Below are positions 44,070 through 53,451 of a DNA stretch of 64,000 nt, piece after piece. The notes beneath the pieces are model-generated. The model made no database searches, was not told the DNA's origin, and was given only the letters and a program-made list of their open reading frames with translations. The position numbers and the translations under genes were made by a program. The stretch comes from Mixta intestinalis (lineage in GTDB: Bacteria; Pseudomonadota; Gammaproteobacteria; Enterobacterales; Enterobacteriaceae): assembly GCF_009914055.1 (NCBI RefSeq), contig NZ_CP028271.1, forward strand, positions 4,154,001 through 4,218,000, read 5' to 3'. Positions within the stretch are counted from its first letter, which is position 1, and the number at the start of each line of letters is the position of its first letter.

Positions 44070-44090
44070 GCGCGCCAGCAGGCGCGCTTT
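44070..44090 (+). terminator. Terminator of argD
   Basis: A GC-rich 7-bp stem (44070-44076 with 44081-44087) has the loop AGCA and is followed by a T-run. It ends argD just before the convergent yhfK stop. Confidence 0.88.
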
Positions 44091-44091
44091 T

Positions 44092-46170
44092 TTATCCTTT
44101 GCGCAGCCGCCGTACCAGCCATTTACCGTGCTGTGGCCGCTGGCTCCAGGCAAGCGAAGAGATGGTGTGCATTACCGACAGATGCTCAAGAATGCGTCTG
44201 ACGTGGCGTTCCATAATTGTGACCGCACCGCTCTCCTGACCGCTGTGTTGACTCTCCAGGATATTGGTTTCCTGACCAGGGCCGTCATACTCCAGCCGCT
44301 GCTGGCAGCGCTGTAGCGCAATTTCACAGGATTGCAGATAACGTTGGGCCAGCTCCGGTGTCAGCATCGTGTGTTCACGTGCCAGGATCGTCATGGCGTT
44401 AATATGCTCAACGATAAACTGGCTGTGGGTGACCCACAGCTTCATATCGTTCAGATAGCGAGTGTTAAAGGCTGGTTCCTGCATTGCCTGATTCAGCGAG
44501 TTAAACAGGGCATTGTGCGCCTGATTTACCAGCACACGCTGCCAGGCAAGCTTCTGTGGTGAATGCTCATCGCCCAGCAACATGCGCAGCGCTTCCTGAT
44601 CGGCTTCCAGCGCATCATGCGCGTTTTGGCGTAGCAGCCCGCTCTGCCACTGCGGCCACAGCCACACCATCCCGCCGAAGGCGATACAGCAGCCTACCAG
44701 CGTATCCATCAGACGCGGCAGCAGAAACTGCGCGCCGTTGAGCGCCAGCAGCTGTAATGAATAAACTGCGGTAACGGTAAAACCAATCGTCGCCCAACCG
44801 TAATACTTGCGGATAAAGAGGTAGCTGACCAGCGTAATCACCAGCATGATCGACAGTACCACCGATTCCGGCACTGAAAAGCGCAGCGTAGCGGCGGCGA
44901 TAGCCAGTCCGGCGAGCGTGCCGATGGCGCGGTGCTGGATACGCACGCGCGTGGCGCGGTAGCCGTTCTGGCTGACGAACATAATGGTCATCAGAATCCA
45001 CCACGGCTTAGGCACATTAAACGCCAGCGCCAGCACGCTACCGAATACCAGCATTACGGCAAAACGTCCGGCGGTGCGTAGCGCAGCCGATTTTAAGGAG
45101 AGGTAGCTGCGCAACGCGGGCAATAACGGAAGCCGTCGCTGCCTGTCTGCCAGTAAATCACGTCGGTAGAGTGGGCGCTGCGTGCGCAGCACGCGGGCGA
45201 TGCGGCTGAAGTGGTAATAGCAAAAATGACCAACCGGATTTTCAGGATGCTGACGCGCAATTTTTTCCAGGCCCAGCAGCGGTTTTTCCATACTGAAGCG
45301 CGGCGGCATACGGTGATAGAGCATATCGTCCGCCAGCTCACGCAATCGGGCAGCGATGGTTTGTGCGTTCCAGCGAATCACCGCCTCCGCGTGGCTCTGC
45401 TCTACCAGCTTCTGTACTTCTTTTGGCTGATGCAGGCTGACGGAAATGTGCTCCTGTAGATCGAGCGCGACCTGAAAGGCGCGCGTCAGACGTTGATGGC
45501 TGTGATCGCGATTGGCGGCCAGCATATGCATTTGCTGATAGCAGGTATTGATCAGATCGACCGCTTTTTGCTGGCGCGCCAGCAGCGGCGGCAGCGCTTT
45601 TTCCGGATCGGTAAGCTGCGTGAGCAGGGTATATTTTGCTTCACAGTAGTCGGCCAGCTCACGGTAGAGCAGGCTTAGCGTTTCACGCAGCGGCTGTTCT
45701 TTCCAGAGACGAAACCAGAGCCAGTTAAACAGCCCATACCAGAAAGTACCTGCGATATAGAGCAGCGGCGGCACCCAGATGGGCATTTGCCCCACCAGGC
45801 CGAGAGTGAAAATCGCGGCAATCAGCGAGGCTGGAAGCAGACGGGCATGTAGCGGCCCGATTTCACCGGTAACGCCCAGCAGCAGAGCCATAGTAAAGAG
45901 GGTGACGGGCAGCGGAATATGGTGCAGCGAGAGCCACTGAATAAGAAAGCTGCTGAGCGCGAAGAGCGAGCCGCCAACGATCAGCCGTTTGAAGAAGCGT
46001 TTATGCGGCGTATCCAGCCCGGCGATATTGCAGCAGGCGGGCACCAGCGAAAACAGCAGTCCCTTTTGCAAATCCCCTAACAGCCAGCCGATCGCCACCG
46101 GCAAACAGAGCACCAGCGTCTGACGCAGCGCATAGTTCACTTCAGGATGGTAGATAATTCTCCGCCACAT
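44092..46170 (-). CDS. yhfK: FUSC-family inner-membrane protein YhfK
   Basis: YhfK is a 692-residue membrane protein of the FUSC/YccS family, function unknown but related to aromatic-acid exporter subunits. Two hydrophobic blocks of several helices (about 15-150 and 375-500, e.g. FAVMLVFGSVLALAFNV, VVLSIMLVITLVSYLFI) flank a helical soluble region rich in Leu and Gln, and a long cytoplasmic tail follows. The ATG at 46170 is preferred over a GTG at 46176. It is convergent with argD and lies just downstream of crp. Confidence 0.9.
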   Translation of the reverse strand: MWRRIIYHPEVNYALRQTLVLCLPVAIGWLLGDLQKGLLFSLVPACCNIAGLDTPHKRFFKRLIVGGSLFALSSFLIQWLSLHHIPLPVTLFTMALLLGVTGEIGPLHARLLPASLIAAIFTLGLVGQMPIWVPPLLYIAGTFWYGLFNWLWFRLWKEQPLRETLSLLYRELADYCEAKYTLLTQLTDPEKALPPLLARQQKAVDLINTCYQQMHMLAANRDHSHQRLTRAFQVALDLQEHISVSLHQPKEVQKLVEQSHAEAVIRWNAQTIAARLRELADDMLYHRMPPRFSMEKPLLGLEKIARQHPENPVGHFCYYHFSRIARVLRTQRPLYRRDLLADRQRRLPLLPALRSYLSLKSAALRTAGRFAVMLVFGSVLALAFNVPKPWWILMTIMFVSQNGYRATRVRIQHRAIGTLAGLAIAAATLRFSVPESVVLSIMLVITLVSYLFIRKYYGWATIGFTVTAVYSLQLLALNGAQFLLPRLMDTLVGCCIAFGGMVWLWPQWQSGLLRQNAHDALEADQEALRMLLGDEHSPQKLAWQRVLVNQAHNALFNSLNQAMQEPAFNTRYLNDMKLWVTHSQFIVEHINAMTILAREHTMLTPELAQRYLQSCEIALQRCQQRLEYDGPGQETNILESQHSGQESGAVTIMERHVRRILEHLSVMHTISSLAWSQRPQHGKWLVRRLRKG

Positions 46171-46190
46171 CACCACATCACAAAAATAAA

Positions 46191-46219
46191 CACGGCGTGA
46201 TGCAGGGCACCACGCCGTG
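46191..46219 (-). terminator. Terminator of crp
   Basis: A perfect 9-bp stem (CACGGCGTG 46191-46199 with CACGCCGTG 46211-46219) has an 11-nt loop and is followed on the minus strand by TTTATTTTTG. It lies 14 bp after the crp stop codon. Confidence 0.85.
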
Positions 46220-46232
46220 CGATCAATTAAGC

Positions 46233-46865
46233 TTAACGGGTGCCGTAAACGACAATCGTCTTACCATGAGCGGAGATCAGATTTTGATCCTCCAACATTT
46301 TCAGGATGCGTCCCACCGTTTCACGTGAGCAGCCGACAATCTGGCCGATCTCCTGACGGGTGATTTTGATCTGCATACCGTCCGGGTGGGTCATGGCATC
46401 AGGCTGTTTTGCCAGATTAAGCAGCGTCTGTGCGATGCGGCCCGTAACGTCGAGGAAAGCTAAATTGCCCACTTTCTCCGAGGTAACCTGCAGACGACGC
46501 GCCATCTGAGCAGACAGCCGCATCAGGATATCAGGATTCACCTGAATCAGCTGACGAAATTTTTTGTAGGAAATCTCAGCCACTTCACAAGCGGTTTTTG
46601 CCCGTACCCATGCGCTGCGTTCCTGGCCTTCTTCGAACAGGCCAAGCTCGCCAATGAAATCACCTTGGTTGAGGTAGGAGAGGATCATCTCTTTGCCTTC
46701 TTCATCCTTGATCAGCACCGCGACTGCACCTTTTACGATGTAATAGAGCGTTTCGGCCTTTTCACCCTGGTGAATCAACGTACTTTTTGATGGATATTTG
46801 TGGATATGGCAATGTGACAGGAACCATTCGAGAGTAGGGTCTGTTTGCGGTTTGCCGAGAACCAT
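46233..46865 (-). CDS. crp: cAMP receptor protein CRP
   Basis: CRP is the global cAMP-dependent transcription regulator of carbon catabolism. The 210 residues match the family almost exactly. The cyclic-nucleotide pocket is FIGELGLFEEG with Arg83-Ser84, and the helix-turn-helix is ITRQEIGQIVGCSRETVGRI (residues about 168-190). Likely effects seen in this window are sites at ppiA and near prkB. It is divergent from yhfA with about 300 bp between. Confidence 0.98.
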   Translation of the reverse strand: MVLGKPQTDPTLEWFLSHCHIHKYPSKSTLIHQGEKAETLYYIVKGAVAVLIKDEEGKEMILSYLNQGDFIGELGLFEEGQERSAWVRAKTACEVAEISYKKFRQLIQVNPDILMRLSAQMARRLQVTSEKVGNLAFLDVTGRIAQTLLNLAKQPDAMTHPDGMQIKITRQEIGQIVGCSRETVGRILKMLEDQNLISAHGKTIVVYGTR

Positions 46866-47163
46866 TCGCTGTTATCCTCTGTTGTAATCGTGCCCTAAAT
46901 ACAGGGGGCAGTTTCCCTGTCAGGCGTTGAAATGGTAAAGCGTTTTCTGTTGGAAATTTATCCGGGCAATTCTGGCGCGCCAGGGCGTGAAAAAGTCCCG
47001 TTTTCGTTTCTGAGAACGAAAATATTACAGCTTTGTTTGTAGCACAGCTTTATCCTGGTGTCTCCTGTTGTCTCGCTTCAGCTTGAGGTGAATCGGACAA
47101 TTGCCGTTTAGCTGCTGAAAGCGTAGGCTGACAGTAAGCGGCATTATCCCGGGAATAATGAAT
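46866..47163. other. crp-yhfA divergent intergenic region
   Basis: This is 298 bp expected to hold the crp and yhfA promoters. I could not pick out a clean CRP box by eye, although E. coli crp is autoregulated. Confidence 0.4.
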
Positions 47164-47571
47164 ATGCAGGCACGAGTAAAATGGGTGGAAGGACTCACTT
47201 TTTTAGGCGAGTCCGCTTCAGGGCATCAGGTTCTGATGGATGGTAACTCCGGCGATAAAGCGCCGAGCCCCATGGAAATGGTGCTGATGGCAGCGGGCGG
47301 TTGCAGCGCCGTTGACGTAGTATCGATCCTGCAAAAAGGCCGAAACGCGGTCACCGACTGCGAGGTGCGGCTGACCTCCGAGCGACACGAGCAGGCTCCG
47401 CGCATATTTACCCGCATCAACCTGCACTTTATCGTCAGCGGTAAAGGGCTGAGTGACAAAGCGGTAGCGCGCGCCGTTGAGCTTTCTGCGGAAAAATATT
47501 GTTCCGTAGCGATTATGCTGGGTAAGGGTGTTGCCATTACCCACAGCTACGAATGCATGGAGATTGCCTGA
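47164..47571 (+). CDS. yhfA: OsmC-family protein YhfA
   Basis: YhfA is a 135-residue OsmC/Ohr-fold protein; the family includes organic hydroperoxide peroxidases but the function of YhfA is unknown. It has DGNSGDKAPSPMEMVLMAAGGCSAVDV and the C-terminal AEKYCSVAIMLGKGV, with Cys in the positions expected for an OsmC redox pair. The second in-frame ATG (47164) was chosen because E. coli YhfA starts MQARVKWVEG. It converges with prkB, separated by 5 bp. Confidence 0.93.
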   Translation: MQARVKWVEGLTFLGESASGHQVLMDGNSGDKAPSPMEMVLMAAGGCSAVDVVSILQKGRNAVTDCEVRLTSERHEQAPRIFTRINLHFIVSGKGLSDKAVARAVELSAEKYCSVAIMLGKGVAITHSYECMEIA

Positions 47572-47576
47572 CATCC

Positions 47577-48446
47577 TTAAGCAACCTGCTTTCCTTCAAC
47601 CAGACGTTGTACCAGCGGCAGCATGATCAATTCCATCGCCAGCCCCATTTTGCCGCCGGGTACTACCAGCGTATTGATATGCGAAATAAACGAGCCCTGT
47701 AGCATCGCCAGCAGATAAGGGAAATCGATGTTCTCCAGTCCGCGAAAGTGGATGACGACAAAGCTTTCATCCAGCGAAGGAATCGCGCGGGCAGCAAAAG
47801 GGTTCGAGGTATCGACCGTAGGCACGCGCTGGAAGTTAATGTGAGTGCGGGAGAACTGCGGCGTAATGTAGTTGATGTAATCTTCCATCGAGCGCACCAC
47901 CGAATCCATCACCGCCTCGCGGGAATGTCCGCGTTCGCTGGTATCGCGCACCAGTTTCTGAATCCACTCAAGGTTAACGATGGGCACCACGCCAACCAGC
48001 AGATCTACCTGTTCTGCAACGTTATGCTGTTGAGTCACAACGCCACCGTGCAGCCCCTCGTAGAACAGGACGTCCGTTGGCTCCGGCAGCGGCTGCCACG
48101 GCGTAAAAGTGCCGGGCACCTGATTCCACGGCACCGCCTCATCATAGGTGTGCAGATATTTGCGTGACTGACCGCGTCCGCTGGCTCCATATTCGATAAA
48201 GGTTTGCTCCAGCAGACCGAAATCATTGGCCTCCGGACCAAAATAGCTGATGTGGCGGCCCAAATCGCGTGCCTTGCGGATCGCCATATCCATTTCCGGG
48301 CGCGTATAGCGGTGAAAGCTGTCACCCTCCAGCTCGGCGGCGTGCAGATTGAGCTGCTGAAAGATCTTGCGAAAGGCAAGACTGGTAGTGGTGGTTCCCG
48401 CTCCGCTGGAGCCGGTCACCGCGATAATGGGATGCCTGGCTGACAT
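47577..48446 (-). CDS. prkB: Phosphoribulokinase-like protein PrkB
   Basis: This is a 289-residue P-loop protein of the phosphoribulokinase/uridine kinase superfamily. The P-loop reads GSSGAGTTTTSLAFRKIF at 12-29 and lacks the usual Lys, as in E. coli PrkB. Further motifs are EGDSFHRYTRPEMD and VLFYEGLHGGV. These bacteria have no Calvin cycle, so the true substrate is unknown. It lies downstream of yheU. Confidence 0.92.
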   Translation of the reverse strand: MSARHPIIAVTGSSGAGTTTTSLAFRKIFQQLNLHAAELEGDSFHRYTRPEMDMAIRKARDLGRHISYFGPEANDFGLLEQTFIEYGASGRGQSRKYLHTYDEAVPWNQVPGTFTPWQPLPEPTDVLFYEGLHGGVVTQQHNVAEQVDLLVGVVPIVNLEWIQKLVRDTSERGHSREAVMDSVVRSMEDYINYITPQFSRTHINFQRVPTVDTSNPFAARAIPSLDESFVVIHFRGLENIDFPYLLAMLQGSFISHINTLVVPGGKMGLAMELIMLPLVQRLVEGKQVA

Positions 48447-48540
48447 AGCTACTCTCTGGGTGATATCGGGGTGATAAGCATTGTTACCACGTTTAGCCCG
48501 GAAGTGTCATCATCAGGCGTACCGGGCGAAAGCGTATTAA

Positions 48541-48556
48541 TGTGATGTGGCGCACA
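48541..48556 (-). promoter_or_regulatory. Possible CRP-like site upstream of prkB
   Basis: TGTGATGTGGCGCACA fits TGTGA-N6-TCACA at nine of ten fixed positions, about 100 bp upstream of the prkB start, in the yheU-prkB gap. It may be chance. Confidence 0.3.
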
Positions 48557-48575
48557 GAGCGAAGTATGCGCCCGG

Positions 48576-48794
48576 CTAACCGCGAAACTGACCGCGCGGC
48601 ATGATGTTGACCGTTTCATGTAGCTCAGACCACACCAGCACCGCCTCACCGCTTTTTAGCTGGCGATATACATCTTCAACTTTTTCCGCCAGCGAACGCT
48701 CCTGCTCGCCATAGTCGGTGCCCTCGCGCAGGACGAAAGCTTCAATCAGGTTATCTAAGGTTTCCGGGGAAATATCTTGCCAGGGAATTATCAC
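48576..48794 (-). CDS. yheU: Conserved small protein YheU
   Basis: This is a 72-residue conserved protein of unknown function (UPF0270). It begins MIIPWQDISPETLDNLIEAFVLREGTDYG, the family pattern, followed by a helical acidic region. It lies 3 bp after yheT on the same strand and upstream of prkB, the same order as in E. coli. Confidence 0.93.
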   Translation of the reverse strand: MIIPWQDISPETLDNLIEAFVLREGTDYGEQERSLAEKVEDVYRQLKSGEAVLVWSELHETVNIMPRGQFRG

Positions 48795-48797
48795 AGC

Positions 48798-49793
48798 TTA
48801 ATTGTCCAGATAAGGTGAAAGCCATTGCGGAATGCGCTGTTCCAGCCACATTTGTGGGTGGCGCAGCGTGCCAGCGACAAAGCCGACGTGACCGCCATAT
48901 TCCGTCAGTTGATACTCAATGTTAGCAGGTAACCGGCTCAGATCGGGAATCACATCGTCGGTCATAAAAGGATCGTCTTTGGCGTGGATGATCAGCAGCG
49001 GTTTACGTACACCGGGCAGTAGCGGCATGGCGCTGGCGCGCCGATAGTAATCACCGGCGTCGGCGAAGCCGTGAGCGCGGGCGGTAATGGCATCATCAAA
49101 ATCACGCAGGCGCTTTAATGCGTTAAGCTGCGCCAGATCTATCGGCAGCGTGCCGGGCCAGGCGTGCAGCTTGCGTCTGGCATTGAGTTTAAGCTGACCC
49201 AGCAGGTAGCGCTGATAGACGCGCGAGAAACCCCGTTCCAGCTTCGCGCTGCACGGCTCCAGCATCAGAGGTGCGGAAACCACTACGCCTGCATCCAGCA
49301 GGCAATCCTCGCCCTGTTTACCCATCAGACAGGCCAGCATATTGCCGCCCAGCGAGACGCCGACGGCGGCAGTAGGCACCGGGCCAAAAGTGGTACGTAG
49401 CCATTGCAGAAAATAGCTGGCATCTTCAGTTTCGCCGGAGTGGTAGATGCGCCCCAGACGATTGGGCACGCCGCTGCAACCGCGAAAATGCATCACCACG
49501 CCAAGCCAGCCGCGCTGCCGCCAGGCCTGCAACAGCCCATGCGCGTAAGGACTGTTAAAATTGCCCTCCAGACCGTGAAATAACACCGCGCGCGGCTTGT
49601 GGACCGCCGTGGATGGATCCTCACTCCACGCGAGATCGAGAAAGTCGCCGTCAGGCAAATCAAGGCGCTGCCAGTGTGGCTTCAGCAGCGCGCGGCGGCG
49701 GAACAGGCGCGGCATCACCGTTTGCAGGTGAGGATTATGTAATCCTTTCATAGGGATAAAAGGATATTCACGGACGTGATTAAATTTCATCAT
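48798..49793 (-). CDS. yheT: Alpha/beta hydrolase YheT
   Basis: YheT is a 331-residue alpha/beta-hydrolase of the YheT/ABHD1-3 family with unknown substrate. It has PFIPMKGLHNPHLQTVMPRLF, LFHGLEGNFNSPYAHGL, the nucleophile motif VGVSLGGNMLACLMG, and the catalytic HAKDDPFMTD and EYGGHVGFV. The start is uncertain: the ATG pair at 49793/49790 gives the best match to the E. coli N-terminus; an ATG at 49844 is an alternative. It is divergent from the LysE-like gene. Confidence 0.9.
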   Translation of the reverse strand: MMKFNHVREYPFIPMKGLHNPHLQTVMPRLFRRRALLKPHWQRLDLPDGDFLDLAWSEDPSTAVHKPRAVLFHGLEGNFNSPYAHGLLQAWRQRGWLGVVMHFRGCSGVPNRLGRIYHSGETEDASYFLQWLRTTFGPVPTAAVGVSLGGNMLACLMGKQGEDCLLDAGVVVSAPLMLEPCSAKLERGFSRVYQRYLLGQLKLNARRKLHAWPGTLPIDLAQLNALKRLRDFDDAITARAHGFADAGDYYRRASAMPLLPGVRKPLLIIHAKDDPFMTDDVIPDLSRLPANIEYQLTEYGGHVGFVAGTLRHPQMWLEQRIPQWLSPYLDN

Positions 49794-49870
49794 CTGGGGC
49801 TTGTACGTTTCCTGGCACGCTGATAGCTTCGACAGGTTGACCATTTTACAGGGTGAGGGGCACCCGCCAC

Positions 49871-50473
49871 ATGGAACTGAGTCTGTTTTTTTCAATGTTG
49901 GGCTTTCTGTGGGTCGCGGCGATCACGCCTGGCCCTAATAATATGTTACTGACTACCGCTGGGGCCAATTTTGGCTTTTTGCGCTCTATGCCGCTGATGA
50001 TCGGCATTATGCTGGGTATGCAGCTCATGTTGTTGCTGGTTGCCTTTGGCGTCGGTAGCCTGATCCTGCTTTATCCATCACTGCATCTGTTTCTGAAAAT
50101 CGCTGGCAGCCTCTATCTGCTCTGGCTTGCCTGGAAGATTGCGACGGCCGCCTATGAACAGCTGGAAATGGGCGAGGCTCCCTCGCGTCCAATGCCGTTC
50201 TGGCAGGGAGGCGTACTGCAACTGGTTAATCCAAAAGCCTGGCTGATGGCGCTGGGTGCCGTTGCCAGCTTTAGCCTGGCGGGCGAGGCCTATCGCGGTT
50301 CTGTACTGGCGATCAGCTTTGGCATGGCGCTGGTTAATCTGGTAGCCGGCGTTATCTGGCTCGGTTTCGGCACGCTGATAGGACGTTTGCTGCGTAGCCG
50401 ACGTGCCTGGAAAATCTTTAACCTGGCGATGGGCGCACTCACCGCCGCCTGCGTGCTGTTAATCTGGCACTAG
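49871..50473 (+). CDS. LysE family amino-acid exporter
   Basis: This is a 200-residue inner-membrane protein with the LysE/RhtB family start MELSLFFSMLGFLWVAAITPGPNNMLLTTAG and about six hydrophobic helices, including LINPKAW-type NPKAWLMALGAVASF. Such proteins export amino acids or related solutes; the substrate here is unknown. It sits between yheT and the LacI-type gene and its 3' end overlaps the convergent regulator gene by 15 bp. It is absent from this locus in E. coli. Confidence 0.9.
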   Translation: MELSLFFSMLGFLWVAAITPGPNNMLLTTAGANFGFLRSMPLMIGIMLGMQLMLLLVAFGVGSLILLYPSLHLFLKIAGSLYLLWLAWKIATAAYEQLEMGEAPSRPMPFWQGGVLQLVNPKAWLMALGAVASFSLAGEAYRGSVLAISFGMALVNLVAGVIWLGFGTLIGRLLRSRRAWKIFNLAMGALTAACVLLIWH

Positions 50474-51454
50474 CTGACTGGAAGCGCGCACGATCAGCTG
50501 GCAGGAGAGCTGCTCATGAATACGCGGTGCGCGTGGGTCCCGAATGCGCTGGAGCAGCATCTGTACGCTGCGCACCCCCAGCTGGTGCATCGGCTGTTCC
50601 AGCGTGCTGAGCGGTGGCGATAGCATGGCGCTCCACGGCAGGCCGTCAAAACCCAGCACCGCGATATCCTCTGGAACCCGCAGCTGACGCTGACGAATAC
50701 AGTGGATGGCACCCACCGCCAGCACATCCGAGACGGCAAAGATTGCATCTGGTGGATCTCCACGATCCAGCAGGCGCGCCATAGCCGCGTAACCTGCTTC
50801 GCATTCCACTTCATTGGCGTATTCCACGCCGCCCCAGTTTAGATTGTGCGCCGTAAGCGCTGCCCGGTAACCCATTTCACGCTGTTGTGCGTAAAGATAG
50901 CGCGGATCGCCGTTAATCATCGCGATGCGTTGTCGTCCCTGCTGCGCCAGATGCGCTACCGCCTCGCGTCCTGCCTGGTGATTATCGATCGTGACTGAAG
51001 ACGCTTCGGCATCGGGATTGCCTTCGGCACACTGTACCCAGGGGGAATCGCCGATCATCTGCCGCAGGCCGGGCAGGTTAGTCACGGCATCCATAGTAAT
51101 CACGCCATCAACCACTTTACCGCTCAGCAACGCCAGATAAGCAGATTCGCGCTGGGGTTGGGAATCGGAGTTGCAAAGTAAAATATGGTAGCCATGCGCT
51201 TCCGCTTCTGCCTCAATGCCACGCACCACGTGCGAACAAAAAGGATTAATGATATTGGAGACCAGCACCAGCAGCATACGGCTTTGCGAGGTGCGCAGCT
51301 GGCGCGCCAGCAGATTGGGCTGGTACTGACTGGCGGCGATAGCGGCCAGCACACGCTCACGGGTTGCAGGCCGAACGCCCGAATAACCGTTCAGCACGCG
51401 TGAAACGGTTGCGGTAGAAACACCCGCAAGACGGGCTACTTTCTCAATCGACAT
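50459..51454 (-). CDS. LacI family transcriptional regulator
   Basis: This is a 331-residue regulator: N-terminal helix-turn-helix and hinge (MSIEKVARLAGVSTATVSRV, then PNLLARQLRTSQSRML) and a periplasmic-binding-type effector domain (VSNIINPFCSHVVRGIE, GVITMDAV, DAIFAVSDVLAVGA, VLGFDGLPWS). It most resembles sugar/nucleoside-sensing LacI members. It is divergent from tauA with a 237-bp gap, so it could regulate itself or tauABCD, though tau operons are normally controlled by Cbl/CysB. The target and ligand are unknown. Confidence 0.93.
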   Translation of the reverse strand: MSIEKVARLAGVSTATVSRVLNGYSGVRPATRERVLAAIAASQYQPNLLARQLRTSQSRMLLVLVSNIINPFCSHVVRGIEAEAEAHGYHILLCNSDSQPQRESAYLALLSGKVVDGVITMDAVTNLPGLRQMIGDSPWVQCAEGNPDAEASSVTIDNHQAGREAVAHLAQQGRQRIAMINGDPRYLYAQQREMGYRAALTAHNLNWGGVEYANEVECEAGYAAMARLLDRGDPPDAIFAVSDVLAVGAIHCIRQRQLRVPEDIAVLGFDGLPWSAMLSPPLSTLEQPMHQLGVRSVQMLLQRIRDPRAPRIHEQLSCQLIVRASSQLVPD

Positions 51455-51691
51455 GAAAAACCCTCTGACAAACTCTTAACAGATGGCCTGAAAAACGTCG
51501 CGATAAAACGTAGTTAATTTAGGACCCCTTATCATTTCATAAATTCCACATTTGCGAATTCCAGATAAATATATCGGTATCTTTTCTAAGTATTATTAGT
51601 GATTAAACATAATTTTTAATTACTTCAGCTTGCGTTCACATCTCAGTTACAACGTAGCCATGACGATAATAACAACGGGCGGAACGCAACA

Positions 51692-52672
51692 ATGATGAGT
51701 CTTACGCGAATTTTAGTAATGGCGACCACTTTATTGCTGGTAGCGGAACAGGCGCAGGCGGTTGACGTTACCGTCGCCTGGCAAACCTCGGCGGAACCAG
51801 CAAAGGTGGCGCAGGCAGATAACACCTTTGCCAGGGAAAGCGGTGCGCATGTTGAGTGGCGTAAATTCGATAGTGGATCCAGTGTAGTACGTGCACTCGC
51901 CTCTGGTGATGTACAGATTGGCAATATTGGATCCAGTCCCCTGGCGGTTGCAGCAAGTCAGCAATTGCCGATTGAAGTTTTCCTGCTTGCTTCGCAGCTG
52001 GGCAATTCAGAGGCGCTGGTGGTGAATAAGAAAATCACCTCGCCGCAGGATTTAATTGGCAAACGTATCGCGGTGCCGTTTATTTCCACTACCCATTACA
52101 GCCTGCTGGCAGCGCTGAAGCATTGGGGCATTAGTCCTAACCAGCTGAAAATTATTAACCTACAGCCGCCCGCCATTATTGCCGCCTGGCAGCGCGGCGA
52201 AATTGATGGTGCCTACGTCTGGGCACCTGCGGTTAATGAGCTGGAGAAAACCGGTAGCGTGCTGACCGATTCGGCGCAGGTGGGCAAATGGGGTGCGCCG
52301 ACGCTGGATGTCTGGGTTGTGCGTAAAGATTTTGCCGCACAGCATCCGGAAATTGTTACCGCCTTTGCCCGTAGCGCACTGGCAGCGCAGCAGGCCTACC
52401 TTGACCATCCGCAGCAGTGGCTACAACAGTCGCAGCATCTGGCCACGCTCTCTCGCCTGAGCGGAGCGTCAGTCGATCAGGTGCCTGGTCTGGTGGAGGG
52501 CAATACCTATCTGGGCGTTCAACAGCAGCTTGCGCAGCTCGGCCAGCCGGTAAGCAAGGCCATTGGCGATACGGCGAAGTTTCTTCAGCAGCAGGGCAAA
52601 GTGGCGCAGGTAGCGCCGGACTACAGCAGCTACGTCACCGACCGTTTTGTACGCCCGCTGGCGCAACAGTAA
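51692..52672 (+). CDS. tauA: Taurine ABC transporter periplasmic binding protein TauA
   Basis: TauA captures taurine in the periplasm for import under sulfur starvation. The 326 residues begin with a signal peptide (cleavage near AQA-VDV, about residue 23). The ligand-binding fold of the aliphatic-sulfonate family follows: VAWQTSAEPAKVAQADNTF, ASGDVQIGNIGSSPLAVAA and DGAYVWAPAVNELEKTG. It is the first gene of tauABCD. An ATG two codons along (51695) is also possible. Confidence 0.95.
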   Translation: MMSLTRILVMATTLLLVAEQAQAVDVTVAWQTSAEPAKVAQADNTFARESGAHVEWRKFDSGSSVVRALASGDVQIGNIGSSPLAVAASQQLPIEVFLLASQLGNSEALVVNKKITSPQDLIGKRIAVPFISTTHYSLLAALKHWGISPNQLKIINLQPPAIIAAWQRGEIDGAYVWAPAVNELEKTGSVLTDSAQVGKWGAPTLDVWVVRKDFAAQHPEIVTAFARSALAAQQAYLDHPQQWLQQSQHLATLSRLSGASVDQVPGLVEGNTYLGVQQQLAQLGQPVSKAIGDTAKFLQQQGKVAQVAPDYSSYVTDRFVRPLAQQ

Positions 52673-52683
52673 GGGGAACCGCC

Positions 52684-53451
52684 ATGCTTTCGCTTTCACA
52701 TCTTAGCGCGCGTTATCACGGTCAGCTGGCATTGCAGGATATTAACCTGACGCTGGATGCCGGGGAGCTGGCGGTAGTGCTTGGTCCTTCCGGCTGCGGC
52801 AAAACCACGTTGCTGAACCTGATAGCTGGTTTTCTGCCGCTGGAGGAGGGCAGCATCACCCTGGCGGGGAAACCGGTTACCGGGCCTGGCGCAGAGCGTG
52901 GCGTAGTGTTTCAGCATGAAGGACTGCTGCCCTGGCGCAACGTGTTGGATAACGTCGCTTTTGGCCTACAGCTGGCGGGCATTGATGGCGTAACGCGCCG
53001 TGAGATCGCGGCGAAAAAGCTGAAACAGGTCGGGCTGGAGGGCGCGGAAAAACGTTTTATCTGGCAACTTTCCGGCGGGATGCGACAGCGTGTCGGCATC
53101 GCCCGTGCGCTGGCTGCCGATCCCGCGCTATTGCTGCTGGATGAGCCTTTCGGCGCGCTGGATGCTTTTACCCGCGAACAGATGCAGGAGCTACTACTAC
53201 GGCTGTGGCGCGACAGCGGCAAGCAGATCCTGCTGATTACCCACGATATCGAAGAAGCTGTGTTTCTTGCCAGCGAGCTGATTCTGCTGACGCCGGGGCC
53301 GGGGCGCATCAGCGAGCGACTGCGGCTCGATTTTGGACGTCGCTTCGCCGCCGGTGAATCGTGCCGTTCGATTAAATCCGATCCTCTTTTTATCGCTCAG
53401 CGGGAGTATGTCCTGAGTCGGGTATTTCAACAGCGCGAGGCGTTTTCATGA
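52684..53451 (+). CDS. tauB: Taurine ABC transporter ATP-binding subunit TauB
   Basis: TauB is the ATPase of the taurine importer at the inner face of the membrane. The 255 residues match E. coli TauB. Walker A is LGPSGCGKTTLLN, the signature is QLSGGMRQRVGIARAL, and Walker B is LLLLDEPFGALD with the His switch LLITHDIEEA. The frame stays open far upstream inside tauA, but ATG 52684 is preceded by AAGGGG and matches the family. The stop overlaps tauC by 4 nt. Confidence 0.96.
   Translation: MLSLSHLSARYHGQLALQDINLTLDAGELAVVLGPSGCGKTTLLNLIAGFLPLEEGSITLAGKPVTGPGAERGVVFQHEGLLPWRNVLDNVAFGLQLAGIDGVTRREIAAKKLKQVGLEGAEKRFIWQLSGGMRQRVGIARALAADPALLLLDEPFGALDAFTREQMQELLLRLWRDSGKQILLITHDIEEAVFLASELILLTPGPGRISERLRLDFGRRFAAGESCRSIKSDPLFIAQREYVLSRVFQQREAFS

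Noticed and set aside
52417..52683. In-frame extension of tauB back into tauA
   Set aside because: It overlaps well-conserved tauA in another frame; the ATG at 52684 matches the family start and length.
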